Assembly (NCBI RefSeq): GCF_016919445.1
Contig: NZ_CP070356.1
Location: 2,264,001 to 2,328,000, forward strand
Origin: Pseudomonas sp. PDNC002
GTDB lineage: Bacteria; Pseudomonadota; Gammaproteobacteria; Pseudomonadales; Pseudomonadaceae
Reading direction: 5' to 3'
Length of the DNA: 64,000 bases
A model generated the notes under the pieces. The model worked only from the letters and a program-made list of their open reading frames with translations, was not told where the DNA came from and searched no databases. This document shows, piece after piece, positions 50,424 to 62,102 of the stretch. The first letter of the stretch is position 1. Each line of letters begins with the position of its first letter. A program made the position numbers and the translations under genes.

Positions 50424-51878
50424 TCAGAATCCAGCCGGTGCTTGTTTGTGCCAGTCGGTCGCCAGTTGGTACTGGTGCGCGACGTTGAGCAGGCGGCCTT
50501 CCTGGAAGTACGGCGCGAGCAGCTGGACACCCACCGGCAGGCCGTCGACGAAGCCGGCGGGCATGGACAGGCCCGGAATGCCGGCGAGGTTGGCGGTGAT
50601 GGTGTAGATGTCTTCCAGGTACTGGGCGACCGGGTCGTTGTTCTTCTCGCCGAGCTTCCAGGCCGGGTTCGGCGTGGTCGGGCCGAGGATCACGTCGACT
50701 TCCGCGAAGGCATTGGTGAAGTCGTTCTTGATCAGGCGACGAATCTTCTGGGCTTTCAGGTAGTACGCATCGTAGTAACCGGCGGACAGCGCGTAGGTAC
50801 CGACCATGATGCGGTTCTTCACTTCAGCGCCGAAGCCTTCGGCGCGGGAGCGCTTGTACAGGTCCTGCAGGTCCTTCGGGTCCTCGCAGCGGTAGCCGTA
50901 GCGAACGCCGTCGAAGCGCGACAGGTTGGAGCTCGCTTCTGCGGGCGCTATCACATAATAAGCAGGAATCGCATGCTGCATGTTCGGCAGGGAGATCTCC
51001 TTGACCACCGCGCCGAGCTGCTTGAGCTGCTCGACCACTTTCATCACCGCATCGGCGATGCGGCTGTCCAGGCCGGCACCGAAGTATTCCTTCGGCAGGC
51101 CGATGCGCAGACCGGTGAGCGGCTTGGCCAGGGCGGCCAGGTAATCGTCTACCGGCTGGTCGACGCAGGTGGAGTCCTTCGGGTCGAAGCCGGCCATGGC
51201 GCCGAGCATCAGCGCGCAGTCCTCGGCGGTGCGGGCCAGCGGGCCGCCCTGGTCGAGGCTGGAGGCGTAGGCGATCATGCCCCAGCGGGACACGCGACCG
51301 TAGGTCGGCTTGATGCCGGTCAGGTTGGTCAGTGCCGCGGGCTGGCGGATCGAACCGCCGGTGTCGGTGCCGGTGGCGGCCGGAATCAGGCGCGCGGCCA
51401 CGGCAGCGGCGGAGCCGCCGGAGGAGCCGCCCGGTACGCGGGAGGTATCCCAGGGGTTCTTCACCGGGCCGTAGTGGCTGGATTCGTTGGCCGAGCCCAT
51501 GGCGAACTCGTCCATGTTCAGCTTGCCCAGGCTCACGGTGCCGGCATCGGCCAGGCGCTCGACGACGGTGGCGTCGTAGGGCGAGACGAAGGCGTCGAGG
51601 ATCTTCGAGCCGCAGCTGGTGCGCACGCCCTGGGTGCAGAACAGGTCCTTGTGGGCGATCGGCGCGCCGAGCAGGGCGCCGGTGTCGCCTTTGGCGCGCC
51701 GTTCGTCGGCGGCCTTGGCCTGGGCCAGGGCGTTTTCTTCGGTAATCGTGATGAAGCTGTTCAACTGCGGGTCGAGCTGCTTGATGCGCGCGAGCAGGGC
51801 AGTGGCCAGTTCCTGGGCGGAAAATTGCTTGTCGGCGAGTCCGCGAGCGACTTCGGCGAGGGTCAATTGATGCAGCAT
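50424..51878 (-). CDS. gatA: GatA, aspartyl/glutamyl-tRNA amidotransferase subunit A
   Basis: A 484-residue amidase-signature protein. The Ser-cisSer-Lys triad is visible as K77 ([10 protein letters not shown]), S152 ([15 protein letters not shown]) and S176 ([11 protein letters not shown]). GatA releases ammonia from glutamine and channels it to GatB. It lies 19 bases after gatC on the minus strand. Confidence 0.96.
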   Translation of the reverse strand: MLHQLTLAEVARGLADKQFSAQELATALLARIKQLDPQLNSFITITEENALAQAKAADERRAKGDTGALLGAPIAHKDLFCTQGVRTSCGSKILDAFVSPYDATVVERLADAGTVSLGKLNMDEFAMGSANESSHYGPVKNPWDTSRVPGGSSGGSAAAVAARLIPAATGTDTGGSIRQPAALTNLTGIKPTYGRVSRWGMIAYASSLDQGGPLARTAEDCALMLGAMAGFDPKDSTCVDQPVDDYLAALAKPLTGLRIGLPKEYFGAGLDSRIADAVMKVVEQLKQLGAVVKEISLPNMQHAIPAYYVIAPAEASSNLSRFDGVRYGYRCEDPKDLQDLYKRSRAEGFGAEVKNRIMVGTYALSAGYYDAYYLKAQKIRRLIKNDFTNAFAEVDVILGPTTPNPAWKLGEKNNDPVAQYLEDIYTITANLAGIPGLSMPAGFVDGLPVGVQLLAPYFQEGRLLNVAHQYQLATDWHKQAPAGF

Positions 51879-51897
51879 ATGTCCGTGTCCTTCTCGC

Positions 51898-52185
51898 TTA
51901 CTCGATGACTTTCGGGACGAGGTAGAGGCCGTCTTCCACGGCCGGCGCGATGGCCTGGTAGGCTTCGCGGCGGTTCTCCTCGGTGACGGCGTCCGCGCGC
52001 AGGCGCTGGGTGGCCTCCAGCGGGTGGGCCAGGGGCTCCACGCCGTCGGTATCGACCGCCTGCATGGCGTCGATCAGGCCGAGGATGTTGTTGAGGGTAT
52101 CGGTGGTACGCGAAATGTCGGCTTCCTCCAGGCCCAGGCGGGCGAGGTGGGCGATCTTTTCCACGTCGGAGCGTTCAAGCGCCAT
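51898..52185 (-). CDS. gatC: GatC, aspartyl/glutamyl-tRNA amidotransferase subunit C
   Basis: A 95-residue GatC of usual size: [21 protein letters not shown], shown in part, followed by [25 protein letters not shown], also typical. It clamps GatA and GatB together. It is the first gene of gatCAB and divergent from mreB across a 240-bp interval. Confidence 0.95.
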   Translation of the reverse strand: MALERSDVEKIAHLARLGLEEADISRTTDTLNNILGLIDAMQAVDTDGVEPLAHPLEATQRLRADAVTEENRREAYQAIAPAVEDGLYLVPKVIE

Positions 52186-52315
52186 TGGGGTCTCCAGCTA
52201 GAGCGGCCAGACTCGAACTGGGCCTGGCCGGACGGAATTTGCAGGGCAGGGAACAGAACCCGCGGCAGACGGTCGAAGGCCGCTGGGATGGGCCCGCAGG
52301 CCCGGAAAAACGAGG

Positions 52316-52344
52316 AATCTAGCATAAATTGCCGCCTTGCCCAA
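52316..52344 (-). promoter_or_regulatory. Candidate gatC promoter
   Basis: On the minus strand TTGGGC and TAGATT are separated by exactly 17 bp, four of six matches each to the sigma-70 consensus. This lies about 130 bp before the gatC start, in the gatC/mreB divergent interval. The leader between it and gatC is GC-rich and contains no clear ORF. Confidence 0.4.
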
Positions 52345-52362
52345 AATCCCCGTCATTGTTAG

Positions 52363-53463
<1,101 letters not shown>

Positions 53464-53540
53464 GATGGGAGTGGAGGTTGGTTGACGTTTCATCGTGCAT
53501 GGTGAAACTTCAACCGACCTTGCACAGCTAGGAGCCGGTC

Positions 53541-54584
53541 ATCAAACCGATATTCTCCAAAGGGCCCTCGCTGGGCGCGCGCCTGTTGGTGCTCGCTGTC
53601 CTGTCGGTCGCCTTGATGGTGGTCGATGCCCGCTTCGATTATCTCAAGCCGGTACGTAGCCAGATGGGGCTGGTGCTGAGCCCGTTCTATGGCATCGCCG
53701 ATTTTCCGGTTCGCGCCTGGGAAGGCGTGCGCGACCAGTTCACCAGCCGCAGCGAGCTGCTGGCTGAGAACGAGCGCCTCAAGGCCGAGCAATTGCTGAT
53801 GCAGCGTCGCCTGCAGAAGCTGGCCACCCTGACCGAACAGAACGTACGCCTGCGCGAACTCCTCAATTCCTCCGCCCTGGTCGATGACAAGGTGCTGGTG
53901 GGCGAGCTGATCGGCGTCGACCCGAACCCCTTTACCCAACGCATCCTGATCGACAAGGGCGAGAAGGACGGCGTGTTCCAGGGCCAGCCGGTACTCGATG
54001 CCAGCGGCCTGATGGGGCAGGTGGTCGAGGTGATGCCGTACACCGCTCGCGTCCTGCTGCTGACCGATACCACCCACAGCATTCCGGTGCAGGTGAACCG
54101 CAATGGCCTGCGCGCCATCGCCGTGGGCACCGGCAATCCGGAACGCCTGGAGCTGCGCTACGTCGCCGATACCGCTGACATCAAGGAAGGCGACCTGCTG
54201 GTCAGTTCCGGCCTGGGGCAGCGTTTCCCCGCCGGCTATCCGGTCGCGACGGTCAAGGAAGTGCAGCATGATACGGGCGGGCCATTCGCCACTATCCGTG
54301 CCGTGCCGACCGCGAAGATGAATCGCAGCCGTTATGTGCTGCTGGTGTTCACTGATAGCCGCACACCCGAGCAGCGCGCCACCGACGCCGCCGAGGCCCA
54401 GGCAGAGGCCGACCGCAAGGCCGCCGAGTCCGCTGCCCCGGGGCAGCCCGCGCCAGCGACCCAATCCCATGAGACGGCGCCTGCCGTGCCAGCGACGGCT
54501 CCCGCCGGTCATCCCGCGCAGCCGGCCGCTGGTGGTACTCCCGCCGCGCCTGCTGCGCACCCGGCGCCAAGGACGCGCCACTGA
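53541..54584 (+). CDS. mreC: MreC, rod-shape-determining protein (apparent AUC start)
   Basis: MreC with one N-terminal membrane helix ([18 protein letters not shown]), a coiled coil ([21 protein letters not shown] in part), the periplasmic beta-barrel core and a 65-residue alanine/proline-rich tail. The frame has a TAG at 53529-53531 and no ATG, GTG or TTG before 53586. Yet the stretch [14 protein letters not shown] before the helix looks like a genuine cytosolic N-terminus, and the AGGAG at 53530-53534 is six bases before ATC at 53541. I therefore annotate an AUC start. TTG at 53586 would cut into the membrane helix and has no ribosome-binding site; it gives 332 residues. It is 77 bases after mreB, and its stop overlaps the mreD start. 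Confidence 0.85.
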   Translation: MKPIFSKGPSLGARLLVLAVLSVALMVVDARFDYLKPVRSQMGLVLSPFYGIADFPVRAWEGVRDQFTSRSELLAENERLKAEQLLMQRRLQKLATLTEQNVRLRELLNSSALVDDKVLVGELIGVDPNPFTQRILIDKGEKDGVFQGQPVLDASGLMGQVVEVMPYTARVLLLTDTTHSIPVQVNRNGLRAIAVGTGNPERLELRYVADTADIKEGDLLVSSGLGQRFPAGYPVATVKEVQHDTGGPFATIRAVPTAKMNRSRYVLLVFTDSRTPEQRATDAAEAQAEADRKAAESAAPGQPAPATQSHETAPAVPATAPAGHPAQPAAGGTPAAPAAHPAPRTRH

Positions 54585-55072
54585 TGGCCGGCCAAGGCTC
54601 GAACAACGGCTGGGCCATCTGGCTGACACTGCTTCTGGCGCTGCTGCTCTCGGTGGCGCCAATGCCCGGTTTCATGGAGATCGGCCGCCCGCTCTGGCTG
54701 GCCATGTTCCTCACCTACTGGGTGCTCTACCTGCCGCACAAGGTCGGCATGCTCAGCGCGTGGGTGCTGGGTGTCGCCGAGGATGTGCTCTATGGCAGCC
54801 TGCTGGGGCAGAACGCCCTGATCCTCAGCCTGATCATTTTCCTGGTGCTGTCCTTGCACCAGCGCCTGCGCATGTTCCCCATCTGGCAGCAATGCCTGGT
54901 GTTGCTGGTGGTCTTCGGTCTCGCCCAACTGGTCCAGCTCTGGATCAGCGCCCTGACTGGCAACCGCCCGCCGACCCTGGTGTTCCTCCTGCCCGCGCTG
55001 GTCAGTGCCTTGCTCTGGCCTTGGGTCTACACATTGCTGCGGGCCCTGCGGCTGCGCCTGAACATCAACTGA
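54584..55072 (+). CDS. mreD: MreD, rod-shape-determining membrane protein
   Basis: A 162-residue integral membrane protein with five hydrophobic segments (e.g. [58 protein letters not shown]). It is the inner-membrane partner of MreC in the elongasome. Its ATG shares a base with the mreC stop (TGATG), so the two are translationally coupled. Confidence 0.95.
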   Translation: MAGQGSNNGWAIWLTLLLALLLSVAPMPGFMEIGRPLWLAMFLTYWVLYLPHKVGMLSAWVLGVAEDVLYGSLLGQNALILSLIIFLVLSLHQRLRMFPIWQQCLVLLVVFGLAQLVQLWISALTGNRPPTLVFLLPALVSALLWPWVYTLLRALRLRLNIN

Positions 55073-55131
55073 TCGCCCCTTTTCGAGGGAGTCACCGGGT
55101 CTGCCTCGCAGGCCCGTCCCGGGAGTTCCAG

Positions 55132-55716
55132 ATGGCCCAGCTGTACCTAGCCTCCAGTTCGCCGCGCCGCCGCGAGCTGCTCACCCAGATCGGCCTGCCG
55201 TTCCACATAGTGCCCGCATCCATCGATGAAACGCCGGAGGCCGACGAGTCGGCACCTGGCTATGTGGAGCGCCTGGCGCGCGGCAAGGCGCTCGCCGGGC
55301 TGAACTTCCTCGCCCAGCGCGCCGACATCTGCGTGCTCGGTGCGGATACCGCAGTGGTGCTGGACGGCCGCATCCTCGGCAAACCGGCGGATCGCGACGA
55401 TGCCCTGGCCATGCTGCGGGCGCTGTCGGGCCGCGAACACGAGGTGCTCACCGCCGTCGCGGTTGCCGATCGCGAGCGCTGCGAGGCCCGCGTGGTCAGC
55501 AGCCGTGTGACCTTCCGGGAGATTTCCGCCGAGGAAGCCGAACGCTACTGGGAAACCGGCGAGCCGCAGGACAAGGCGGGTAGCTATGCTATCCAGGGGC
55601 TCGCGGCGGTCTTCGTCAGCCGTGTCGAAGGTAGCTACAGCGCCGTGGTCGGCCTGCCCTTGTGCGAAAGCGCGGCATTGCTGGCTGACTTCTCTATCCC
55701 TAGCTGGCAGTCTTGA
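55132..55716 (+). CDS. maf: Maf-family nucleotide pyrophosphatase (YhdE type)
   Basis: A 194-residue Maf protein: opening [18 protein letters not shown], then [23 protein letters not shown] in part. Catalytic D in [12 protein letters not shown], followed by [25 protein letters not shown] in part, and [15 protein letters not shown]. Maf proteins of this type hydrolyse dTTP/UTP and modified nucleotides to monophosphates and affect septum formation. It follows mreD by 59 bases, the usual order mreBCD-maf-rng. The ATG at 55132 agrees with the family start. Confidence 0.94.
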   Translation: MAQLYLASSSPRRRELLTQIGLPFHIVPASIDETPEADESAPGYVERLARGKALAGLNFLAQRADICVLGADTAVVLDGRILGKPADRDDALAMLRALSGREHEVLTAVAVADRERCEARVVSSRVTFREISAEEAERYWETGEPQDKAGSYAIQGLAAVFVSRVEGSYSAVVGLPLCESAALLADFSIPSWQS

Positions 55717-55761
55717 TCACGAAGTAGCGCTGAAACTCCCAGGCGCGATAAGGAAGGGCGC

Positions 55762-57219
55762 ATGAGCGAAGAGATTCTGATCAATATCACGCCGATGGAG
55801 TCGCGCGTGGCGGTGGTGGAGAACGGCGTCCTCCAGGAGGTCCACGTCGAGCGCACGCTGCGTCGCGGGATCGTCGGCAATATCTACAAGGGCAAGGTCG
55901 TGCGGGTGCTGCCGGGCATGCAGGCCGCCTTCGTCGATATTGGCCTGGAACGCGCAGCCTTCATTCATGCCGCCGAGATTTCCACCCGCGAGGGCAGCGC
56001 CGTGGAAAGCATCGGCGCGCTGGTCCACGAAGGCCAGAGCCTGGTGGTGCAGGTCACCAAGGACCCCATCGGCACCAAGGGCGCGCGCCTGACCACCCAC
56101 CTGTCGATTCCTTCCCGCTACCTGGTCTACATGCCGCGTACCAGCCACGTTGGCATTTCCCTCAAGATCGAGGACGAACACGAGCGCGATCGCCTCAAGC
56201 AGGTGGTCGCCAAATGCGTCGAGGCCGAAGGCATCGTCGAGCGCGGCGGCTTCATCCTGCGCACCGCTGCCGAAGGCGCCGGCGAGGACGAGATCCTCGC
56301 CGACATACGCTACCTGCGCCGCCTCTGGGACCAGATCGATGCGCAGATCCAGACCGTCGGCGCGCCGACGATGATCTACGAAGACCTGTCCCTGGCGCTG
56401 CGCACCCTGCGCGACCTGGTGAACCCGCGTATCGAGAAGATCCGTGTCGATTCCCGGGAGAACTTCCAGAAAATCACGCAGTTCGTCGAAGAGCTGATGC
56501 CGGAAATCGCCGACCGCCTGGAGCACTATCCGGGCGAGCGGCCGATCTTCGACCTCTACGGGGTCGAGGATGAGGTACAGAAGGCGCTCGAGCGCAAGGT
56601 CCTGCTCAAGTCCGGCGGCTACCTGATCATCGACCCGACCGAGGCGATGACCACCATCGACGTGAACACCGGCGCCTTCGTCGGCCACCGCAATCTCGAA
56701 GAGACCATCTTCAAGACCAACCTCGAGGCCGCCACCGCCATCGCCCGCCAACTGCGCCTGCGCAACCTGGGCGGGATCATCATCATCGACTTCATCGACA
56801 TGGAAGACGAAGAGCACCGCCGCCAGGTTCTGCGCACCCTGGAGAAGCAGCTCGAACGCGACCATGCCAAGACCAATATCATCGGCATCACCGAGTTGGG
56901 GCTGGTGCAGATGACCCGCAAGCGCACCCGCGAAAGCCTGGTGCAGGTGCTCTGCGAGCCCTGCCCGAGCTGCCAGGGGCGCGGCATGCTGAAGACCCCT
57001 GAGACGATCTGCTACGAGATCTTCCGCGAGATCCTCCGCGAAGCGCGGGCCTACCAGGCCGATTCCTACCTGGTGCTGGCCAACCAGAAGGTGGTCGATC
57101 GCCTGCTCGACGAAGAGTCGGGCAATGTCGCCGATCTGGAACTGTTCATCGGTCGCCCCATCAAGTTCCAGGTCGAGGCCATGTACTCCCAGGAGCAGTA
57201 CGACGTTGTCCTGCTTTGA
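55762..57219 (+). CDS. rng: Ribonuclease G
   Basis: A 485-residue RNase E/G-family endoribonuclease of RNase G length. It has an S1 domain (IYKGKVVRVLPGMQAAFVDIG, in part) interrupting an RNase H-like fold, and catalytic metal ligands D300 (TTIDVNTGAFVG) and D343 (IIIIDFIDME). The zinc-link sequence CEPCPSCQGRG joins monomers. It matures the 5' end of 16S rRNA and degrades some mRNAs. There is no RNase E-type C-terminal scaffold. GGAAGG lies before the ATG. Confidence 0.96.
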   Translation: MSEEILINITPMESRVAVVENGVLQEVHVERTLRRGIVGNIYKGKVVRVLPGMQAAFVDIGLERAAFIHAAEISTREGSAVESIGALVHEGQSLVVQVTKDPIGTKGARLTTHLSIPSRYLVYMPRTSHVGISLKIEDEHERDRLKQVVAKCVEAEGIVERGGFILRTAAEGAGEDEILADIRYLRRLWDQIDAQIQTVGAPTMIYEDLSLALRTLRDLVNPRIEKIRVDSRENFQKITQFVEELMPEIADRLEHYPGERPIFDLYGVEDEVQKALERKVLLKSGGYLIIDPTEAMTTIDVNTGAFVGHRNLEETIFKTNLEAATAIARQLRLRNLGGIIIIDFIDMEDEEHRRQVLRTLEKQLERDHAKTNIIGITELGLVQMTRKRTRESLVQVLCEPCPSCQGRGMLKTPETICYEIFREILREARAYQADSYLVLANQKVVDRLLDEESGNVADLELFIGRPIKFQVEAMYSQEQYDVVLL

Positions 57220-57377
57220 GCGGCGGGTCGCAGTACGTGGATTTCTGGCGGCATACCGCTCTGCAATGGGCTTTCATGGAGCTTTATCCGGCCCTGGCTG
57301 TCGGATCAGCGTCGACCTTGATCGGCTCGGAGGCCGCTCGATGACCCATCGCCATCCATTCCCGGTGTCTGCCTGAC

Positions 57378-60300
57378 ATGGAGCGCGCCGGCAGCCTGTT
57401 CGCCACCGCGCTGCGCGCCGTCCTGGGCCTGCTCGCCTTGGGCCTTGTGCTGCTCGCGCTGTACGTCAGCCTCGGTCGGCAGCTGGTCCCTCTGGTGGCG
57501 GAGTACCGCGACGACCTGGCGCAACAGGCGAGCGACCAGCTCGGCCTGCCGGTCACCATCGGCGCGCTGGAGGGGCATTGGCACGCATTCAGTCCAATCA
57601 TCGTGGTGCGCGACATTCAGCTTGGCGAGGGCAATGACTCGCTGCGCCTGGAACGGGTGCGTCTGACCCCGGATATCCTAGCCAGCCTGATGGCGCGCCA
57701 GCCGCGCATCGACAGCCTGGAGCTGGAAGGCCTGCACCTGACGTTGCGCGAGGACGAAGCGGGCAAGTGGCACGCCGACGGGCTGCCCAACCGCAATAAC
57801 GACACCGACCCGCGCAAGCTCATCGACATGCTGCTCACACCGCGGCGACTGTCGCTGATGGATAGCCAACTGACTGTCCTGCCACAGCAGGCCAAGGCGC
57901 TATCGCTCAACTATGTGGGCATGACGTTGCACAGCGGCAGTCGGCAGCGCCTGGAAGCGCGCTTCAGCCTGCCCGGCGGCGAGCCGGTGGCGGCGCGGCT
58001 GGAGACCCGGCTGGACCGGGATGACTGGGCGAAGAGTTCGGCACAGCTGTACCTCAGCCTGCCGCAGGCGGACTGGGCGCAGTGGTTGCCCGCGGGCCTG
58101 ACCGGTGCCTGGAAGCTGTCCCAGGCCAAGGCTGGCGGCGAGTTCTGGGCCACGATCGACAAGGGCGTGCCGGTGGCCGCCGTGGCGCGCCTGAATGCGC
58201 CGAAGATCGAGGCCGCGCTGGGCGACCGCCCGCCGGTCAGCCTGAGCGACCTGGGCGTGGGGCTGTTCTTCAAGCGCAGCGGCGACGATTTCGACCTGCG
58301 CGTCGCCGATCTGGCGGCCAACCTCGGCGAAACGCGCTGGGGCGAAGTGGAGCTGGAGCTTACCCGGCGCATGAAGGGCGAGGAGCATTGGCAACTGCGT
58401 GCCGATCGTCTTGACCTGACGCCGCTGGGCCCGACGATCACCGCCCTGGCGCCGTTGCCGGACAAGGTCATCGAGTGGCTCGACGGCCTGAAGCCGCATG
58501 GCGTGCTGCACAACGTCAATTTCGACTACTGGCCGCAACGCGAAGATATCGACCGTGTCGCGTATGCCACCAACCTGGAGAAGGTCGGGGTCAGCGCCTT
58601 CCATGACGTACCCGCCGTGGCGAATGTCGACGGCACCTTGCGCGGCAACCTTGGCGGCGGCCAGTTGGATGCCAACGCCCAGGACTTCATGCTGCACCTG
58701 GCGACCCTGTTCCCGGAGCCTTGGCATTACCGCACCGCGCATACGCGGATGTTCTTCCAGTTCAACGACGAGGCGTTCACCCTCGGCAGCCACCTGATGC
58801 AGGTAGAGGGCGAAGAGGGGACCATCGCCGGCGACATGTTGATCCGCCTGATGCGCGACCCGGCGCAGGAGGACTACATGGACCTGCGTGTCGGCATGAG
58901 CAACGGCGACGCGCGCTTCACCAGCAAGTACCTGCCCACCGTCATCCCGCAGATGAGCAAGGACCTCGCCGCCTGGCTCAAGGGCTCGATCAAGAGTGGT
59001 CGCATCGAACAGGGCTATTTCCTCTGGCAGGGATCGTTGCAGAAGGGTTCCGCGCCAGAGGCGCATGCCATGAGCCTGTACTTCAAGGTCCACGACGGCG
59101 TGCTCGACTATCAACCCGGCTGGCCGGGCCTGAGCAAGGCCGAGGGCGAAGTGCGGGTAGAGGACAGCGGAGTCAGCATCAACGCCAGCAGTGGCAGGAT
59201 TCTCAACAGCCAGGTGCGCGATGTGTCGGTGGACATCCCTCATTCGGCGCCGGGCGAGGTGGCCCACCTGCACGTGGACGGCGACATCGACAGCAATCTC
59301 GTCGATGGCCTGAAGATTCTCCAGGATTCGCCCATCGGCGCGACCCACACCTTCGCCGGCTGGGAGGGCGAGGGCGATCTGAATGGTCACCTGAAGCTGG
59401 ATATCCCGCTGGCCAAGGGCGAGGCGAGCAAGGCGCGGGTGATCGTCGACTTCGCCACGGACAAGGCGCGACTGAAGATCGCCAAGCCCGAACTGAACCT
59501 CGAACAGGTCAAGGGCAAGTTTCGCTTCGACACCGATAGCGGCCTGAGCGGGCAGAATGTCGCCGCCCAGGTCCTCGGCACCCGCGTCACCGGCAGCATC
59601 CGCGCCGAAGGGCGCAATGGCGATTCGCGTACCCGCGTGCTGGTGGGCGGGCAGTTGCCGGTGAAGTCCCTGCTTGACTGGGCCAAGGTGCAAAAGCAAC
59701 TGCCAGTCGATGGCCGCATTCCCTTCCAGCTCAATCTGCTGCTTGCCGGCAAGGACAGCCAGCTGCAGGTCGCCTCCAATCTTCAGGGGGTGACCATCGA
59801 CCTGCCGGCGCCGTTGGGCAAGGCTGCCCAGGAAACCCGTAACAGCGAATGGCGCATGACCCTGGATGGCGCCGAGCGGCGTTACTGGGCGATTTATGGT
59901 GATCGTGCCAGCCTCGCCTATGCCGCACCGGCCGACCAGCCACTGGCCGGGCGCGGCGTCCTGCGCCTGGGGGGCGACCCCGCGGTGCTGCCGAGCTGGA
60001 GTGGCGTACAGGTGCGCGGCAAGATCGACGAGGTGGACGCCGACGCCTGGCAGGCGGTGCTGAAGAAGTATTCCAACTCAGGCGTCGAGGGCGCCGCCGG
60101 GCTGCTGCGGGGCGCAGACCTGCAGATTGGCCGCTTCAAGGGATTTGGCCAGACGCTCGAGAACCTCACGGTGGACCTTTTGCGCGTCGACAGCAGTTGG
60201 CAGCTTGGGCTGGTCAGTTCCCTGGTTTCCGGCAAGGTCACCGTGCCGGACAACAAGGCGCGGCCCATTGTGATTGCCCTCGACCGCATCGACTTGCCCA

Positions 60301-61196
60301 AGGGCGAGGCCATCGACTCGGAACGTGCGGTCGAGGCCCCGGACCCGCTGGCCAAGATCGACCCGCGCTCGCTGCCGGCGATGGACGTGACCATTCGCCA
60401 GGTGCTCAAGGCCGGGCAGCCGGTGGGCGCCTGGAGTTTCAACCTGCGCCCCACCCCGACCGGCACCAGCTTCGACAACGTGGCGCTGGACCTGCGCGGC
60501 ATCTCGGTGAAGGGCAACCTGCGCTGGGACGGAGTGGACACGAGCGCTCGCAGCACCTTTGTCGGCAAACTGGAGGGCAAGAACCTGGGCGACGTGCTCA
60601 AGGCCTGGGATTTCGCCCCCAGCGTGACCAGTGAGCGCTTCCGCGTGGACATCAACGGCAACTGGCCCGGCTCTCCGGCGGCACTGAGTCTGCGGCGCTT
60701 TGGCGGCACGCTCGATGCCAGTCTGCGCAAGGGCCAGTTCGTGGAGGTGGAAGGTGGCGCCAATGCCCTGCGGGTGTTCGGCCTGCTGAACTTCAACGCC
60801 ATCAGCCGCCGTCTGCGCCTGGACTTCTCCGATCTGCTGGGCAAGGGCCTGAGCTACGACCGCGTGAAGGGCGTATTGACGGCCACCGATGGCGTCTTCT
60901 TCACCCGCGAACCGCTGCGCCTGGACGGTCCGTCGAGCAATCTGGAGCTCAATGGCACCCTCGACCTCGCCCACGACGAGATCGACGCCAAGCTGCTGGT
61001 GACCCTGCCGGTGACCAACAACCTGCCCCTTGCCGCGCTGATCGTCGGCGCGCCGGCCATCGGCGGCGCGCTGTTCGTGGTGGACAAGCTGCTGGGTGAC
61101 CGGGTCGCGCGCTTCGCCAGCGTGCAGTACAGCGTGAAAGGGCCGTGGCAGAGCCCCACCATCGCCTTCGAGAAACCCTTCGAAAAACCTCACTGA
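57378..61196 (+). CDS. yhdP: YhdP, AsmA-like inter-membrane phospholipid transport protein
   Basis: A 1272-residue protein with one N-terminal membrane helix (ALRAVLGLLALGLVLLALYV) and a very long periplasmic region. The latter has the repetitive beta-rich character of AsmA-like (DUF3971) proteins, ending in an AsmA_2-type domain (LNFNAISRRLRLDFSDLLGKGLSYDRVKG, in parts). YhdP, with TamB and YdbH, forms hydrophobic grooves that carry phospholipid to the outer membrane. The start at 57378 lies 158 bases after rng; this gap contains no other gene. It is followed by the nitrilase gene after 55 bases. Confidence 0.93.
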   Translation: MERAGSLFATALRAVLGLLALGLVLLALYVSLGRQLVPLVAEYRDDLAQQASDQLGLPVTIGALEGHWHAFSPIIVVRDIQLGEGNDSLRLERVRLTPDILASLMARQPRIDSLELEGLHLTLREDEAGKWHADGLPNRNNDTDPRKLIDMLLTPRRLSLMDSQLTVLPQQAKALSLNYVGMTLHSGSRQRLEARFSLPGGEPVAARLETRLDRDDWAKSSAQLYLSLPQADWAQWLPAGLTGAWKLSQAKAGGEFWATIDKGVPVAAVARLNAPKIEAALGDRPPVSLSDLGVGLFFKRSGDDFDLRVADLAANLGETRWGEVELELTRRMKGEEHWQLRADRLDLTPLGPTITALAPLPDKVIEWLDGLKPHGVLHNVNFDYWPQREDIDRVAYATNLEKVGVSAFHDVPAVANVDGTLRGNLGGGQLDANAQDFMLHLATLFPEPWHYRTAHTRMFFQFNDEAFTLGSHLMQVEGEEGTIAGDMLIRLMRDPAQEDYMDLRVGMSNGDARFTSKYLPTVIPQMSKDLAAWLKGSIKSGRIEQGYFLWQGSLQKGSAPEAHAMSLYFKVHDGVLDYQPGWPGLSKAEGEVRVEDSGVSINASSGRILNSQVRDVSVDIPHSAPGEVAHLHVDGDIDSNLVDGLKILQDSPIGATHTFAGWEGEGDLNGHLKLDIPLAKGEASKARVIVDFATDKARLKIAKPELNLEQVKGKFRFDTDSGLSGQNVAAQVLGTRVTGSIRAEGRNGDSRTRVLVGGQLPVKSLLDWAKVQKQLPVDGRIPFQLNLLLAGKDSQLQVASNLQGVTIDLPAPLGKAAQETRNSEWRMTLDGAERRYWAIYGDRASLAYAAPADQPLAGRGVLRLGGDPAVLPSWSGVQVRGKIDEVDADAWQAVLKKYSNSGVEGAAGLLRGADLQIGRFKGFGQTLENLTVDLLRVDSSWQLGLVSSLVSGKVTVPDNKARPIVIALDRIDLPKGEAIDSERAVEAPDPLAKIDPRSLPAMDVTIRQVLKAGQPVGAWSFNLRPTPTGTSFDNVALDLRGISVKGNLRWDGVDTSARSTFVGKLEGKNLGDVLKAWDFAPSVTSERFRVDINGNWPGSPAALSLRRFGGTLDASLRKGQFVEVEGGANALRVFGLLNFNAISRRLRLDFSDLLGKGLSYDRVKGVLTATDGVFFTREPLRLDGPSSNLELNGTLDLAHDEIDAKLLVTLPVTNNLPLAALIVGAPAIGGALFVVDKLLGDRVARFASVQYSVKGPWQSPTIAFEKPFEKPH

Positions 61197-61251
61197 GCAG
61201 ACTGGTCGGGCATCGGTTAGCATGAAACCCAGGACACAGCCGGAGCTCACG

Positions 61252-62100
61252 ATGCCCATCAGCGTTATCCAGATGGTCAGCCAGGACGATGTCCAGGCCA
61301 ATCTCACCGCCGCCCGTCGCTTGCTCGAGCAGGCCGCCGAGGGTGGCGCGCGCCTCGCCGTGCTGCCGGAGAACTTCGCCGCCATGGGCCGCCGCGATCT
61401 CGCGGACCTCGGTCGCGCGGAAGCCCGGGGCGAGGGGCCGATCCTGCCCTGGTTGAAAAGCACCGCCCGCGACCTCAGGTTGTGGATTGTCGCCGGCACC
61501 CTGCCGCTGCCGCCCATCGATCAACCGGAAGCCAAGGCCAATGCCTGTTCGCTGCTGGTGGACGAGCACGGCGAAGTGGCGGCGCGCTACGACAAGCTGC
61601 ACCTGTTCGATGTGGACGTCGCCGACGCCCGTGGTCGTTATCGCGAGTCGGATGACTACGCCTTCGGCCAGCGCGTGGTGGTGGCGGATACCCCGGTCGG
61701 GCGCCTGGGGCTGACGGTGTGCTACGACCTGCGCTTCCCCGAGCTCTACACCGCGCTGCGCGAGGCGGGTGCGGAGCTGATCAGCGCCCCGTCGGCGTTC
61801 ACGGCGGTAACTGGTGCGGCGCACTGGGAAATCCTCATCCGCGCCCGCGCCATCGAGACTCAGTGCTACCTGCTGGCAGCCGGGCAGGGCGGAACCCACC
61901 CCAAAGGACGGGAAACCTGGGGCCAGTCGGCCATCGTCGACCCCTGGGGGCGTATCCTGGCCGAACAGGCCAAGGGCGAGGCCGTGCTGCTGGCCGAGCG
62001 CGACAGCGAAGAACAGGCGGCAGTCCGGCAGCGCATGCCGATTGCCCGGCACAGAAGATTTTTCCCGCCGGTCGAACCACGACCGGCGCGTACGGAGTGA
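61252..62100 (+). CDS. Carbon-nitrogen hydrolase (Nit1/YafV-like, probable deaminated glutathione amidase)
   Basis: A 282-residue nitrilase-superfamily amidase with the Glu-Lys-Cys triad at E40 (VLPENFA), K115 ([12 protein letters not shown]) and C157 (VCYDLRFPE). The motifs fit the Nit branch, which hydrolyses deaminated glutathione and similar repair substrates in the cytosol. The ATG at 61252 has GGAG eight bases upstream and gives the family-length protein; the ATG at 61222 would add ten residues. It is two bases before tldD, forming an operon with yhdP upstream. Confidence 0.9.
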   Translation: MPISVIQMVSQDDVQANLTAARRLLEQAAEGGARLAVLPENFAAMGRRDLADLGRAEARGEGPILPWLKSTARDLRLWIVAGTLPLPPIDQPEAKANACSLLVDEHGEVAARYDKLHLFDVDVADARGRYRESDDYAFGQRVVVADTPVGRLGLTVCYDLRFPELYTALREAGAELISAPSAFTAVTGAAHWEILIRARAIETQCYLLAAGQGGTHPKGRETWGQSAIVDPWGRILAEQAKGEAVLLAERDSEEQAAVRQRMPIARHRRFFPPVEPRPARTE

Positions 62101-62102
62101 AT

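Noticed and set aside
54334-55131. Long N-terminal extension of Maf through mreD
   Set aside because: The upstream in-frame residues overlap mreC and mreD, which are both clear, and Maf proteins start at the [13 protein letters not shown] point.
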